The notes under the pieces are model-generated. The model was not told the DNA's origin and searched no databases. It saw nothing but the letters and a program-made list of their open reading frames with translations. The position numbers were made by a program, and so were the translations under genes. Below are positions 1 to 11,600 of a stretch of 64,000 bases of DNA, piece after piece (position 1 is the first letter of the stretch; the number at the start of each line of letters is the position of its first letter). This DNA comes from Branchiostoma floridae (Eukaryota > Chordata > Leptocardii > Amphioxiformes > Branchiostomatidae): NCBI RefSeq assembly GCF_000003815.2, contig NC_049983.1:3976706-4040705 (forward strand), written 5' to 3'.

Positions 1-241
1 CGACCTGTTGCTTATCCTTGTGCTGAAATAAGAAACAAACCTCTAGTCAGTAAAATTCAAAGAATGTGTCTTTGCATGTTTCACAGTGCAACGGCGATGA
101 AAGAAATTGTTGTCAATAAGCCTTGAATAGCGTGTCTCTCAGGGGTTTTATAGTAAAACCAATGATGTGGTTAATTGCAAAAGCATATCTTACCAGCTTC
201 ATGTAATTTGCCAACGAAAAATTCAGGTTTGCATTGCGTAC

Positions 242-637
242 CTGCAGCGACTTGGCAGATGAAGTTACGCCAGATGTCACATGACAGGTTGATCCACTTG
301 TTTGCCCATAATGCGGAGTTAGAAACGCAATCGCCGTTACCATTCGGTTCTCCGGGAGACCACGAGTTGTAGTCAGCAAGTGCAGAACCGTCCATCCACT
401 CAAAGCTTCCCTCTTTCCGCTTGTCGTGCAGCCCAATCCAGAAGACTATGGGGCTGAAATTGTTGCTCGAAGGTACCAACACGGAGGCCAGGAAGTTGTT
501 GGTCCCCGCGTCTCGGGGCATGGCGAGGGTGCCGCCGTCTTCACGACAGGTCGCGGCCGCATCGCTGAAGGTCTTACGTGTGTTGAAGTACTTGTAGCAG
601 AATCCATGCCACTCTTTGTAACCGTTGGGGCAAGATG
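242..637 (-). CDS. C-type lectin domain exon of a collagen-lectin gene
   Basis: This exon encodes a whole C-type lectin-like domain, the carbohydrate-recognition head of a collectin-like protein. It begins after a TTTCTTACAG acceptor in phase 1 with SCPNGYKEWHGFCY. It carries the WIGL core, six cysteines in long-form CTLD spacing, an EPN triplet typical of mannose-type calcium sites, and the ending WRNFICQ. The usual WND calcium motif is replaced by WINLSC, so calcium and sugar binding are uncertain. A CAG|GTACGC donor at 242-240 keeps phase 1. If it is not used, the frame runs on to a TAA at 171 and adds a short tail containing PEFFVGKLHEAG. The collagen exon lies about 315 bases upstream in the gene. 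The family call is firm; the 3' end is not. Confidence 0.85.
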
Positions 638-952
638 CTGTAAGAAATATTTGAGGTGAAAGAGCAAAATTATTGGAAGGACTCGCTGGATAAAGGTGGC
701 TGTCTGGATCAGGAATTCAGCTCCGGTTATGGGCAGGGAAGGGCATTCCCAGAAAGAAACGACAGCTCGAACTGAGACCAACTGATTGTGACCCTATATG
801 AACTGGAGTGTGCACTCTTAGAAACTAATTTCTGACTACACAAACAAAACGAGTCAACTGCAGCAAATATGCCAAGAGATGCAAGAGAAATGAAATGAAC
901 GGAATGAAAAATTACACACATGTTTTGGCACGACATTGAATGTGAGCTTCAC

Positions 953-1483
953 CTGCATGTTCAGCCGGATCGGCAGTGCTTGGACACGTGGACGGCCCTG
1001 TTGGACCGGGCGGCCCGACGGGTCCCATCATCCCTCGGGGCCCAACTGGTCCGGGCAGCCCATCCTTTCCCGCAAAACCAGCTGGCCCCTTGGCTCCCTT
1101 GTATCCCGGAGGTCCAGGTGGCCCGACCGACACAGGACCAGCTGGCCCCATGGCTCCCTTTTTTCCTGGAGGTCCAGGTGGCCCGACCGACACAGGACCA
1201 GCCGGCCCAATGGCTCCCTTTTTCCCCGGAGGTCCAGGTGGCCCAACCGACACAGGACCAGCTGGCCCCATGGCTCCCTTTTTTCCTGGAGGTCCAGGTG
1301 GCCCGACCGACACAGGACCAGCCGGCCCAATAGCTCCCTTTTTTCCCGGAGGTCCAGGTGGCCCAACCGACACAGGACCAGCAGGCCCCATGGCTCCCTT
1401 TTCTCCCGGAGGTCCAGGTGGCCCGACGGACACAGGGCCAGCAGGCCCAATGGCTCCCCTTTCTCCCGGAAGTCCGGGTAGTC
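953..1483 (-). CDS. Collagen-like exon with 60-bp (20-residue) repeats
   Basis: This 531-bp exon is phase 1 at both ends (acceptor TTTAACAG, donor GCAG|GTGAAG) and encodes Gly-X-Y collagen sequence. The core is about six near-identical 60-bp units, each giving [20 protein letters not shown] with K/E/A/I variants. Each unit has six Gly-X-Y triplets, then S-V, so the helix is interrupted every 20 residues (G-P-V-S-V-G). The last part is a more regular collagen with GKDGLPG and GPRGMMG, ending in STADPAEHA, a short non-collagen linker before the lectin exon. Such stalks trimerise and present lectin heads. High identity between units suggests recent unequal crossing-over, and the copy number may be misassembled. 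Confidence 0.9.
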
Positions 1484-1609
1484 CTGTTAAAGTACAACTA
1501 CAATTAGAAATTCTATTGAAAAATCATGATTCACGAGAACAGCATGGAAATTTTGAAAAAGAGGGTTCGTTTCCTTAAAGTAACGAAGTTTGAGGTCCTT
1601 TCAACTTAC

Positions 1610-1657
1610 CTGGCGTCTTAAGTATCTCGTTAAGACGCTGCTCCAAGGCTGCGCTTT
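1610..1657 (-). CDS. Neck (coiled-coil) exon of the collagen-lectin gene, truncated by gap
   Basis: This is the 3' end of an exon that enters the N gap. It encodes KAALEQRLNEILKTP with leucines in heptad-like spacing, as in the coiled neck that precedes collagen in amphioxus and vertebrate membrane collectins. The CCAG|GTAAGT donor leaves phase 1, which joins in frame to the collagen exon and gives [12 protein letters not shown] across the junction. The 5' part and any membrane anchor or signal peptide are in the gap or missing. Confidence 0.7.
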
Positions 1658-1838
1658 NNNNNNNNNNNNNNNNNNNNNNNNNNNNNNNNNNNNNNNNNNN
1701 NNNNNNNNNNNNNNNNNNNNNNNNNNNNNNNNNNNNNNNNNNNNNNNNNNNNNNNNNNNNNNNNNNNNNNNNNNNNNNNNNNNNNNNNNNNNNNNNNNNN
1801 NNNNNNNNNNNNNNNNNNNNNNNNNNNNNNNNNNNNNN
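1658..1838. other. Assembly gap (N)
   Basis: A run of N that interrupts the 5' part of the collagen-lectin gene. On its far side (1839-1974) no convincing exon was found. A short hydrophobic minus-strand reading (MAVGLAVLVACRSW) ends quickly at a stop. Confidence 0.99.
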
Positions 1839-2154
1839 CTTCTTATTGATGATGAACGTCATGGTGCGAGCCAACTGCGACAGGCTACCAGCACGGCTAA
1901 GCCTACGGCCATGGAGCTGCGGTGGGAGCGGATGAAGCTACAAAGAGCACGGCGACCACTTGCTCCACCATGATACCTTCCTTCTGTTATAAATAGCTTA
2001 AAATCAAATTTAGTTTTGGCCATGAAACACTTGAATCTGGTACCAAAATAACTGATTATATGAACATTTGAATGATATTATTGAATGGGGAGAACCTTGA
2101 AATCAGATGAACCGAATACTTACATTTATTACTTCTATGAAAAATGAAGGTATA

Positions 2155-2915
2155 GTATTATGTGTGGTTGTGTGTGTGTCTGTGTGTGTGTCTGTTTGTG
2201 TGTCCGGATATTTGTTGTCACCATAGCTCTAGAACCTCTGGATGGATTGCGATGATATTTGATATGTGGGTAGGGGTTGGGAAGACAAAGGTCAAGGTCG
2301 ATTTTGAGCCCCCTCGTTCAGCGACCTTGGAACTGCAGCAGAACTTTGATTTTTCGTGTCTGACCTGGACATGCTATGATCTTGATTATTTTGGTGGCAG
2401 ATAGCTTGTGATGTAAGGAAGAAGTGGTGTATGTTATGGCCCCGTAGCGGCTTGCCCTGGAAGTGCTCTGGTCAAAATCTTCCAAGGAGCATAACGGAAC
2501 ATAGGAATGAAGGATTTGCATTATATTTAGCATGCAGGTATCATTGACAGAGATGTACATGAAATGCAACTTATGCAAATTTGAACTTAATCTGCATAAT
2601 TAATGAAGAAAATCTATATTTACAGTGCTTTCTGTTCTAGGACTCAAATACATGTAGCATGTGCAGTTTGTGGCAGGTGGAAGATTAGCAGATACCAATT
2701 ATGCAAATAACTCCCTATTTTGCATAATTAATGTGGAATTGTCATAGCTATTCATTATACAGTAACATGATTGGATTGTTAACATTGTGACAAGTGTAAC
2801 ATGTGTAAGTTAGTTACAGGTGTACATAACAAAGCATAAGTTATGCAGATGTGCAAGTCATTTGCATACTCAGAATATTTCATGGAAGTATGAGGTCTGC
2901 GAACTCTTGTTATGA
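2155..2915 (+). repeat. Dispersed non-coding repeat (family R1) with internal GT microsatellite
   Basis: This segment matches 19225-20010 along most of its length and starts with a TGTGTG/TCTG microsatellite. Shared landmarks are GGATATTTGT, AACCTCTGGATG, ACAAAGGTCAAGG, TGGACATGCTATG and the end TTTCATGGAAGTATGAGGTC. Other pieces lie at 11245-11525, 17565-17890 (reverse) and 46975-47095 (reverse). No coding capacity is visible. It is probably a transposon-derived element, class unknown. Confidence 0.7.
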
Positions 2916-3693
2916 TAGTTAAACTGCAGGACCACAAATCTTTTCATTAGCTGAGAAATCATTTTTTTGTTAAGCATTATTTCTAAAACACATATGGTTT
3001 GTTGAGTAACTGACATTGTAATTAACACATGTTAAACCAACGCTGCATTGGCCACCGACAAAGGAAAAAGAAAGCAGGATGGCCAAAACTTACGCTCAAA
3101 AGAGACCACTTCCACCATTTGGTGGGGTTATGCTGAAAGAAAACCTGAGTGGATAATGATTGCTGCCAAATGTGTTATTAGACACGGGAGGATCTTAGTC
3201 TAAGTAATCTCTAAAAAAAGTATGAAATTTAGCCCGTGATACACTTTTCGTTGCTGATTATAATCAACCATTTTTTTTATGCTGACAAATTATGATAATT
3301 TTGAATCTATTCTTCAGCCATTCCAGTCCTACGAAATATTTTTCTAAAACTTTTTTTTTAGAATGAAAATGCCCGTAGAAAATAAAAAAGACACCCAGAA
3401 AATTATGATGCACACAGAAAATTGAAATTGAAATTATAATGCACACAGAGAACAAAACAAAATAAAGGAATATCTTGTATTTCTGGACAACCGTTCTGCC
3501 TATATATATGCCAGACATTTTCTTCATAAATATTCATTCTAGAAATATTATCTGCCATCCCCACAAGCCTTTTGTCAGATGATAAGAAGAAATATCAGCA
3601 AAAACCTTGTATAAAAGATAGAAACAAATTAATATATATTTTCGCTTCGTTCTTATTGCACTCAAAATCTATGCAATATTCGTAACACTGAGA
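2916..3693. other. No feature recognised
   Basis: AT-rich sequence with long A and T runs. Short open frames here resemble no family. Confidence 0.6.
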
Positions 3694-4030
3694 AGCTAAG
3701 GGCACAACCCACCGTAGGTGCAAATACGTGCTGTCTATGTGCCAAAACGTGGGCAATCTTTTCGGATCCGTAAGTGGTAAGTACATCCTCCGTACGAACT
3801 CAAAGGGAATCCGACGGATTTTGGAGCACGCAGACATGTACACGCCGTAGAACTTTACATGCAGACAAAACTGTGTGTGCCATCGGGCTACGGTTTAGCC
3901 CCCGTACGTGTCAGTACGGGCGACGCGCCTGCCCTGTACAGCCTGAACGTTTTCACAAATACGTGGCGGACATGGCTTCCCATAAAAACGTACGGACAAA
4001 TTGCACGTAAGGCGGGTTGTGCCCTCAGCT
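3694..4030. mobile_element. MITE, AGCTAAGGGCACAACCC family, copy 1
   Basis: About 335 bp with terminal inverted repeats of roughly 30 bp. The left end is AGCTAAGGGCACAACCC and the right end is GGGTTGTGCCCTCAGCT, each continuing inward into a GTACGTGCAAAT-like block. The body is rich in CGTACG-type palindromes and has no coding potential. Three relatives lie at 15809-16052, 16418-16755 and 25741-26070. The superfamily could not be set because no clean target duplication was seen. Confidence 0.8.
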
Positions 4031-4359
4031 AGAGGCAAACTGTAAGAGCGCGGGCTACCTGCAGACGTGTACTTGGCGTCACGTTTCACAGCCTCGGCTT
4101 CTTCAGACGCGTCTTTGCACATTTCTTGGTCTCCTTGCCACTTTTCAGCGCACTTATCGTGACGAACACGGCCGCTTGAACCACCTTGATGGACAAGATT
4201 GGGTTGTGGCGGAGGTCCGCTTGTTTGTCCGATGTTGGCGCCCGAGGAAGGGGCTCGGACAGGCTCTGCTTCTTCGTACATCTTCGCTGTACAGTGACGA
4301 GCAAAAATATTGCAGTCTACAACAGTGAAGATGCATTAATATGGAGTATTGTATCGTAA
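4031..4359. other. No feature recognised
   Basis: Mixed-composition sequence between the MITE and a LINE fragment. Open frames on both strands overlap each other and match no recognised family. Confidence 0.5.
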
Positions 4360-4830
4360 TTGGTCTGGGAGAAGCACCGAAACTCTTGCCCTTATATGGA
4401 AGTACCATTGAAATATGACGCAGGACGAATAACATTTTCTGCAAGTGACAGACAAATCTTCGGAATAAAACCTCTGCCCTCGCAATGCAAACTTTTCTAT
4501 CGGTACTCTATAGGATTTTTATATACTTTGCTCATAAACGTTGATGCGAAAAATGATTTGCAAGACTCACAGAGAGTATTTTGGCATAAGAACCTTAAAG
4601 CTTACTTATATCATCACATTTTATTCTCACAGGTTAGATGTAGGTCTTCCAGATTCAAAAATAGTGTACTACCTTTCATCGTATCTTCATTGAGTGAATC
4701 TTAATGTAGTTTTAAGAAATGTATTATGTATCATACACCAATTCAGCCTTGTATGGCTGTAATGATATGCACATGTGCTTGCGCACTTGTTTTGCACTAA
4801 TAAACCAGTCATTCACACCTGTCACTCATT
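4360..4830 (+). mobile_element. LINE 3' fragment with tail
   Basis: An open frame to 4704 ends in RSSRFKNSVLPFIVSSLSES. Its RSSRFKNS.LP pattern resembles the C-terminus of many non-LTR retrotransposon ORF2 proteins. It is followed by a short 3' UTR with an AATAAA-like TAATAAACC and a degenerate ATTCA-type tail (CATTCATTCAT). The 5' limit is uncertain and no reverse transcriptase core is present. Confidence 0.5.
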
Positions 4831-4934
4831 CATTCATAGCAGTAGTTTTGAAATTTAAGGCATGTTGTTGGTGCTGACTTACATCTGATCATAATAGGAT
4901 AGACTGTGCCACCTCAACTTCACACATAGTAGGG

Positions 4935-5034
4935 NNNNNNNNNNNNNNNNNNNNNNNNNNNNNNNNNNNNNNNNNNNNNNNNNNNNNNNNNNNNNNNNNN
5001 NNNNNNNNNNNNNNNNNNNNNNNNNNNNNNNNNN
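4935..5034. other. Assembly gap (100 N)
   Basis: A 100-base run of N, probably a placeholder gap. It sits at the edge of a minisatellite, which may have caused it. Confidence 0.99.
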
Positions 5035-5270
5035 TGGACAGACCCCTGTTCTTGGTGCTAACTCACATTCACACATAGATGGACAGGCTTTGCCCCTGGT
5101 GCTGACTCACATTCACACATTGGCGGGTAGACCTGTCCCGGGATACAGACTCACAGTCACACATAGGCGTATAGACCTGTCCTTGGTGCTGACTAACATT
5201 CACAAATAGGCAGGCAGACCTGTCCTTGGTGCTGACTCACATTCACACATAGGCGGACAGACACCGGCAG
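5035..5270. repeat. Minisatellite, unit about 46-47 bp, about five units
   Basis: Repeated units share TGCTGACTCACATTCACACAT followed by an AGGCGGACAGACCTGTCC-like block. The array touches the N gap, so its true length is unknown. A further one to two units occur at 46390-46455. Confidence 0.85.
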
Positions 5271-7092
5271 TTTGTGTGATTTCAATAGTCTCTCGTTGTT
5301 TTTATGCATTCTATGCGTCTTTATTGGGCTTTCAATTTTGTGCTGTTTTCTGTTATGTCTGCCTATCAAAGTGGTTGATAAAAAAACTCTGCTTGAATAG
5401 CAACTATACCCAGCTCAAAATTTCCACACCTTCTCTGTTTTACCCTGAATGAAATGCAACAGTTTATGAGCACTTCCTAGTTTTACGTCACGCGTGAAGA
5501 TAAAACAACGACAAGATCTTGCATGACGCATTTTCTTTTATTGCGATAAATCCTGGTTACATAGAGCGGCAAGAGCTGGTCTCTGGGCTCCTTCAGTCAT
5601 GAAAAGTCAAGCAAGGTAGACAAAGGTTCCATCCGAGTCGCAGGGACTTGTGGAAAGGCGATGTGGTTTATATTAGAGTTGTGAAGATGAAATGGTAAGG
5701 TAGAAGTTTTCAGTTTCATGAACTTTGAGGTGGATAGAAAATATTGAATTCATTATGGATAGTTCTAACTTTTATCTATAGATGTGGAATCTGAGAACAG
5801 AGAACAAGTTGGAGGAGCCCTTTTATCTACTTTATAGGCTGTGAGGTGGGTATCAAAATCTACCATCTACCATCAACTGTTAACTAATGTGGGCTTTCTT
5901 TTTTTAATTCACTTCAGATTCGTCACAAAACAATGCTCTAAGATCTACTGAAACGTTTTAGATTACTGTACTGAATTGTTATATGAGACATCTGCTTACT
6001 TTTGACTTGTAAAGTTTAAGTTTGTACCCATCAGAGAAGCAATCACGAGGAAGCTTGTTCCATAACGATGGAAAGTATTTTAGTTCTAGGAGATAATCCT
6101 TCAGTGTGGAACTTCCTCCTGGGTGGATAATGGAAGGTCTTTGTCGCGGACGCAACACTGAGTTTTCCTTACCAGATTACTTTGTCTGTCTGAATGTAAA
6201 ATATCATCTATATTATGTCTGACGAACAGTAGTGATGATCAGAATCAAAATCTTAAAATGGTGACTGATGAAAAACCTTTTCTCTTCATTTTTGATACAA
6301 GTTTTGATAAAGGCTACTGATCATGATGGTCTTCATCAGACCGTGTTGATTTGTTTGTATGAATGACATCCTCTGGGAGGTGTTTAGGATGGTTGCATTG
6401 AACACACAGAGTAAAGTATACCGAAGAATAGTTTCTTAATTTTTGTTCTTGCACATCTTTTTTTGACCTTGGAATTGACGCTGGCATTCTATGACATTAT
6501 GATACATTGGTCCATAATTCTTCGCAATGTACGGTATATATTGTCATTTTACGGCTGCTCTGTACGATTAACACTGCCGTCGAAAAACGGTGGAAACAGC
6601 CGAAAATTGACGCTTGCGCGGTTTTCATCGATATAATCAAATCAACATGAAATCATTATAAGACCAAACTGAATATGTTGAACTTTGAAACCCCCTCACG
6701 AGCCTTGCTATGATTAAATGAGGCAAAAGCAGCTAAACTCTATGCGGCTGGTCTGCAGTCCCGGCTGGAAGGCCAGGATGGTGCTCGGCACACGCAGGAG
6801 GCGGCGGGACCATCGCCATTCCGGGTCCTGTTGGAAACAAGGACAACAAAGGGATTAAATTTTCATTTGAAAACAACACAAAATTACTGCTGGTTAGGAC
6901 TGGATATGTCAGTAAGTTGGCACTGGTGATGATTGTTTTGTTCCTGTTTTAGGTACGGAGGCATACATGCACACAGTACGGTCAAGTAGGCGTACCTAAG
7001 ACTGACACAAAACGATTGAGATGCGTATGAGTTGAGTATGAAAAAATGTCAATACAGACCTCATACAGCCGTGGGACTACTCGCGGAATCCC
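5271..7092. other. No gene recognised
   Basis: AT-rich sequence without family-level coding signals. A GC-rich patch at 6745-6840 reads on the minus strand after a CCAACAG acceptor as a short proline-rich peptide (GPGMAMVPPPPAC) and stops within about 31 codons. It could be a terminal exon of unknown origin, but the support is weak. Confidence 0.5.
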
Positions 7093-7293
7093 TTAGGGTG
7101 CGGTCACATACGTCGTGCGATCGCTAACTTATGACATTTTTTTTAACAGCTATGCATGTGTCATGCAATGTTCAGCTGTCTTGCTACAGAAAAGGCTGTC
7201 TTAGCTCTTAATTGGTTCTATCACAGCCTAGTTGACAATCCGATGACCTCAAAGTCGGACGACGATCACACGGCATATGTGACCACGCCCTTA
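7093..7293. mobile_element. Small MITE with about 30-bp inverted repeats
   Basis: The left end TTAGGGTGCGGTCACATACG and the right end CATATGTGACCACGCCCTTA are inverted repeats, continuing inward through CGTGCGATCG / CGACGATCACACG. Total length is about 200 bp and it is non-coding. The flanks show no clear target duplication. Confidence 0.75.
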
Positions 7294-8023
7294 TAGAGTA
7301 ATATACCTTCTATCACAGTACCATGAGGCAAAGCGACTTGCATGAATGATTTAAACTTAAAGCCATACTTTACTCCAGAGGAGAATGTTCTGGTTCTGCT
7401 AATGAAATTTTTCTGAATCCCAAAAAGTAAGTGTACTGGCCTCTTGACATTGAACTTGGACAAGGCAGCAGTTGCATTATACAGCATCAACCCCCAAAGT
7501 AGATAAATGACAGCCAGATGTAACCTATTATATTGCGAACAGCCATTGGACAAACTTCAACTGGGAAGCTTTCAGTTTGGTAAAGCTTGTTTGCAATGTG
7601 TTTCTGGATACTTGTTTGACAACATATAGCCTTAGTAACTTTATTTACTTTTGGTCGAAAAGGGCTTTGATCTTCGCCAATAATCCCTTTCATACCAACA
7701 CTTGTGACTTTAAGAAATGCCTTCATAAAAATACGGGGCGCTCTTATGAAATCTAGGTCAAATCTTAGAAACAATGTGGGTGAATAGTTGTTCAATCATC
7801 ATTTTCTAAAATTCAGTCGATTTTGCTTACATAAATTTGTGATCTTTTAGAAAATAATACTTTCCTCTAAAGGCGTTTTTGGCTTTAAACACATGTTAGG
7901 AAATCTCTGGCAGCCTAGGATATAGGCTCAGGTTACGCTGCTGCTAATATAACAACAATGAGCTAAGAACAATGATGTGGCTGCTGTTCTTGGAGCACAA
8001 ATATAAAGCTTGAATTTTACTCA
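7294..8023. other. No gene recognised
   Basis: Two overlapping minus-strand open frames (about 95 and 102 codons) span 7266-7795 but match no family I recognise and lack splice context. The stretch 7820-7880 is similar to 23175-23240, suggesting another dispersed repeat. Confidence 0.4.
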
Positions 8024-8322
8024 CTATGGGCACCAGAAGCGCACTTCATAGTCCTGGCAACTACGGTCCCTTTGATCGGCGTTCCTGCAGACGATGCCCT
8101 GCAGGGGGTTGAATTGGAAGAACCGCTCCCCGGCCAGTGAGGCAGGGCGGTTGGAGCCCTTGACGCGGGCCTGGATACCAGAGGGCGCGGCGCAGATCTG
8201 CCCTGGGTTCTCGCGTCTGAGGTTCCCTAGAGTTTCCCAGTCTCCTGTGGCTGAGGGGTTGTCACGGTCGTACCAGCGGGTCCAGCCTGCACAGCCTGTA
8301 GCCACAGGCGGTGGTCCCCTAG
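8024..8322 (-). CDS. Terminal exon: WxxW domain
   Basis: The exon follows a CCATTTCAG acceptor and ends FWCP-TAG at 8026-8024. It encodes one WxxW domain (the Mucin-2 WxxW family): GCAGWTRWYDRDNPS, then GDWETL, ICAAPSGIQARV, IVCRNADQ, CQDYEVRFWCP. Tryptophan spacing and the five cysteines fit the family as it occurs in gel-forming mucins and CILP. It is the last module of the lectin gene. Confidence 0.88.
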
Positions 8323-8598
8323 CTGAAATGGGAATTATACGTGGCATTTTTAAGACCCCGTTCACACTCAAAAAAATGAAGCGGCTTCCACGTTGAAGCC
8401 GCTTCATTTTTTTTGAGTGTGAACGGGGTCTATGTGTGCACCTTTTGAAACGGGCGATGGTCCAAATCATTCTGCCTGGAGTTGGTGATTCACTTATTTC
8501 AAATCACCTGGATGAAGGCCTGGCGAACCTCCGTCTCGTATCCGCCATACGGTGATGATTTACATCATTACATCATCGCTTGCTTTCTTTCCTCTCCA

Positions 8599-8642
<44 letters not shown>

Positions 8643-11600
8643 CACACACTCACACACATACACAAACACTGGCACACACTCGCACGCTATATTAATACAT
8701 ACCTACACCCGATGGGTGTTGGCATCCATATGTCCTGGAAGACAAAGGTAAGAGCAGTTACTTCGTCCTGTGGGTCAGATTAAGCGACCCGTCTGCCNNN
8801 NNNNNNNNNNNNNNNNNNNNNNNNNNNNNNNNNNNNNNNNNNNNNNNNNNNNNNNNNNNNNNNNNNNNNNNNNNNNNNNNNNNNNNNNNNNNNNNNNTTG
8901 ACGTGCCCACACAAGGATCCCCGAACACGCTGTTGGAGGCCCTGACAGAGCAGCTGGACTTCCCCTGGCAGCTGGTCCTGACCCGACCAAGGCTGTTGGG
9001 GCTGCGGCAGTTGGTAGTACGGATGGGACCACTGGGGCAAACTGTCCGTGTGGTCCTGCCGTACAGGGCGGACACGATGTTGATCTGTTGTCCAGCAGGA
9101 CAACTGATGCTCAACCTTTGGTGTTCACACACTCGACGGGGCCCCGAGGTTCCTGCCACAAAGAATAGTCAAGGTAAGTCAACAACTGGGACTCTTTGAA
9201 AGAAACATGGTGCAAGCTCTGTTGCAAGCATATTAGCTTTCCACAACCCAAATTGGCACATTTTGGTACTTGCGTACTCTGACGTGTGGTATGTAGCACT
9301 GAATGGCAGCTATATCGATGCAATCATATTACCTTTTGAAATTCTATTTCGGATGTTGTTGTTTTTTTTATTGCCAAGTACCAGGCACCAACTTAGAGGC
9401 ATGTTACCAAGGCAAATACTTTGATGAAAAAGGCAGCTTTAGTGCAGTCATGCTTGTGATATGTAATAATCAACATATACTGCTCACCCCTCACTAGCTG
9501 CTCAACTTCCTCCAACGTTTCGACTTCTGGAAATTTTATAAACACAAACGGGATGTTATCAAATTCATGCACAATCATTTTCCAACCCTCAGTTCCAGTT
9601 CTATACTATGGCATCAACACGACAAATACATGGACGATTGGACGATGAACACCTTCGTAGTAATTCGTGAATGGGACCCAGACTTAAAGTCATGTCGGCT
9701 GAATCACCTCGTGTCCATTAATGAACCCAACAGCAATCAACGGAAAATTAATTTTGTAACCGTAGCAAGGTATGGTTATGTAATCCTATAGGACAACTTG
9801 TTCGAAATGTGTATGCAAATGTTGCAGCTTCTAAGAGAGAAAATGTGATTTTAAGACTAATGAAGTTCATAGTCTGAAGTCTTTTCAAATTCTTCGGACA
9901 AGATTTTGTCTCAACAACTCTACAAAACAACGTTAAGGAAACCCGATAAGGAACACCCGTCTTGAAATTCCAATAATAAGGTAAAATCTCAGATGAAATC
10001 TTGGGTTGAAATCTGAGAAGTGCTCAGGGAACGTAGCAAGAATTTGTGTTACAATTTGTTAATTTTCTTTTGCATGTCTGTGAAGGCAGTAATGCTAGTT
10101 CATCTTTATCCGGTAGGAGACCTATATCCGTTGTTTCTAAACGCAAGGTATTTAAGGATACCATGTCAATGGACAGTGGTTTCAAACTACTCTGATTTAA
10201 GAAAAAAATTGATCAGAAACAACCGTCCGTCGACTTGATATTCCTAAATATCCCGTTTCTAGATTCAATGAATATAGGTTAACCCGCGGATAAAGGTGAA
10301 GTAGCGTTAAAATAAGAATTCAAGCTTCTTTATCGAGCAGAATCCCATTCATGTATCGCAGGGGTTATATAAGTTTATATCGAATGTTTACAGTTTTGAT
10401 AAACTGTACCTTCAAGGGCACTCATCACTTCTTTGACGTCATCTGTGATGCTGTCTTGTACCTCCTGAGAGACATCTTCAGTTGACAGATTGTCGTCTGA
10501 AACATCGGGAAATAAGTGATGCTAACCAGTCGACTATGTCTGAAAAGAACAGAGCTTTTCAACAAAATGTGTAAAGACCAGTCAAGGAGAGAGAAAGCTT
10601 CCGACACTCTTCAACCAAATGAAGCTCTCCAGACCCCTTTGAGTCCATTTCTCATGGCACCCATCTACCCAGAAGGGAATGGGTGGACCTGAACAGAGCC
10701 AGGTGCGGTGTAGGTAGGACTAGAGACAACCTACTGAAACGGGGACGGGTGAACTCAGCTGAGTGTCGTTGCGGTCACCCTATCCAAACTATTGGACACA
10801 CTACAAAGGACTGTGTATTAGACCCCAACATCTCCAACCAGGACCTACTAGAAGCTTGTGAGAAGGCCGTGGCCTGGCTGCAGTACTGGCACGGAACGAT
10901 ATGATGATGATGAAGGAGAGAGAGACACCCCGGGAATGATATTATATGTTTCCAATTTTACCTGTACCGTCCACCCAGCGGTCCTCGTCAAGTTCTGCAG
11001 ATACGCCTCTTTCCTCTTCTCCATCCACCAAAGGATCCTCGAGTTCTGCAGATACGCCTCTTTCCTCTTCTCCATCCACCAAAGGATCCTCGAGTTCTGC
11101 AGATATGTCGCTTTCCTCCTCTTCAGTCATGTCTATCCATCAAAATAGTTAGTTAAAGATGATAATGGTTATATTTGTACACGAATCGATGAATACATTG
11201 ATTCTTCTACGCCTTCGGCCACAGTTAGTAAATTTTATAGATGGCATCAGATACATCATCAAATACATGTAACATGCGCAGTTTGTGGCAGGTGGAAGAT
11301 TGGTAGATACCAATTCTGCAAATAACTCCCTAATTTGCATAATTGATTTGAAATTGACACAACTATTCTAAGTACAGTTAAATGATTGGATTGTCAATAT
11401 TGTGACCTGTGTAACATGTGTAAGTTAGTTAAAGGACTGGTGTACGAGCATAAACTATACAGATGTGCAAGTGATTCGCATAATCAGAATATTTCATGGA
11501 GATATGAGGTCTCCGAACTCTTGTTGTAGAAGACAAACTAGTTAGATAGTTGCAATGGTGACATAAATATGGAAGCCATAAGTGAAGTTGCCAACTTGGT

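Noticed and set aside
976..1578. Plus-strand proline/glycine-rich open frame opposite the collagen exon
   Set aside because: It is the antisense shadow of the 60-bp collagen repeats; only the minus strand has splice sites and joins in frame to neck and lectin exons.
1839..1974. N-terminal exon of the collagen-lectin gene (hydrophobic MAVGLAVLVACRSW)
   Set aside because: The frame stops within a few codons and no usable donor was found; phase does not fit the other exons.
5035..5270. EGF-like exons suggested by CECE-type peptides
   Set aside because: The repeat unit is about 46-47 bp, not a multiple of three, and the frame is not kept.
8482..8783. Histidine/threonine repeat peptides
   Set aside because: Encoded by the CA microsatellite in the lectin intron.
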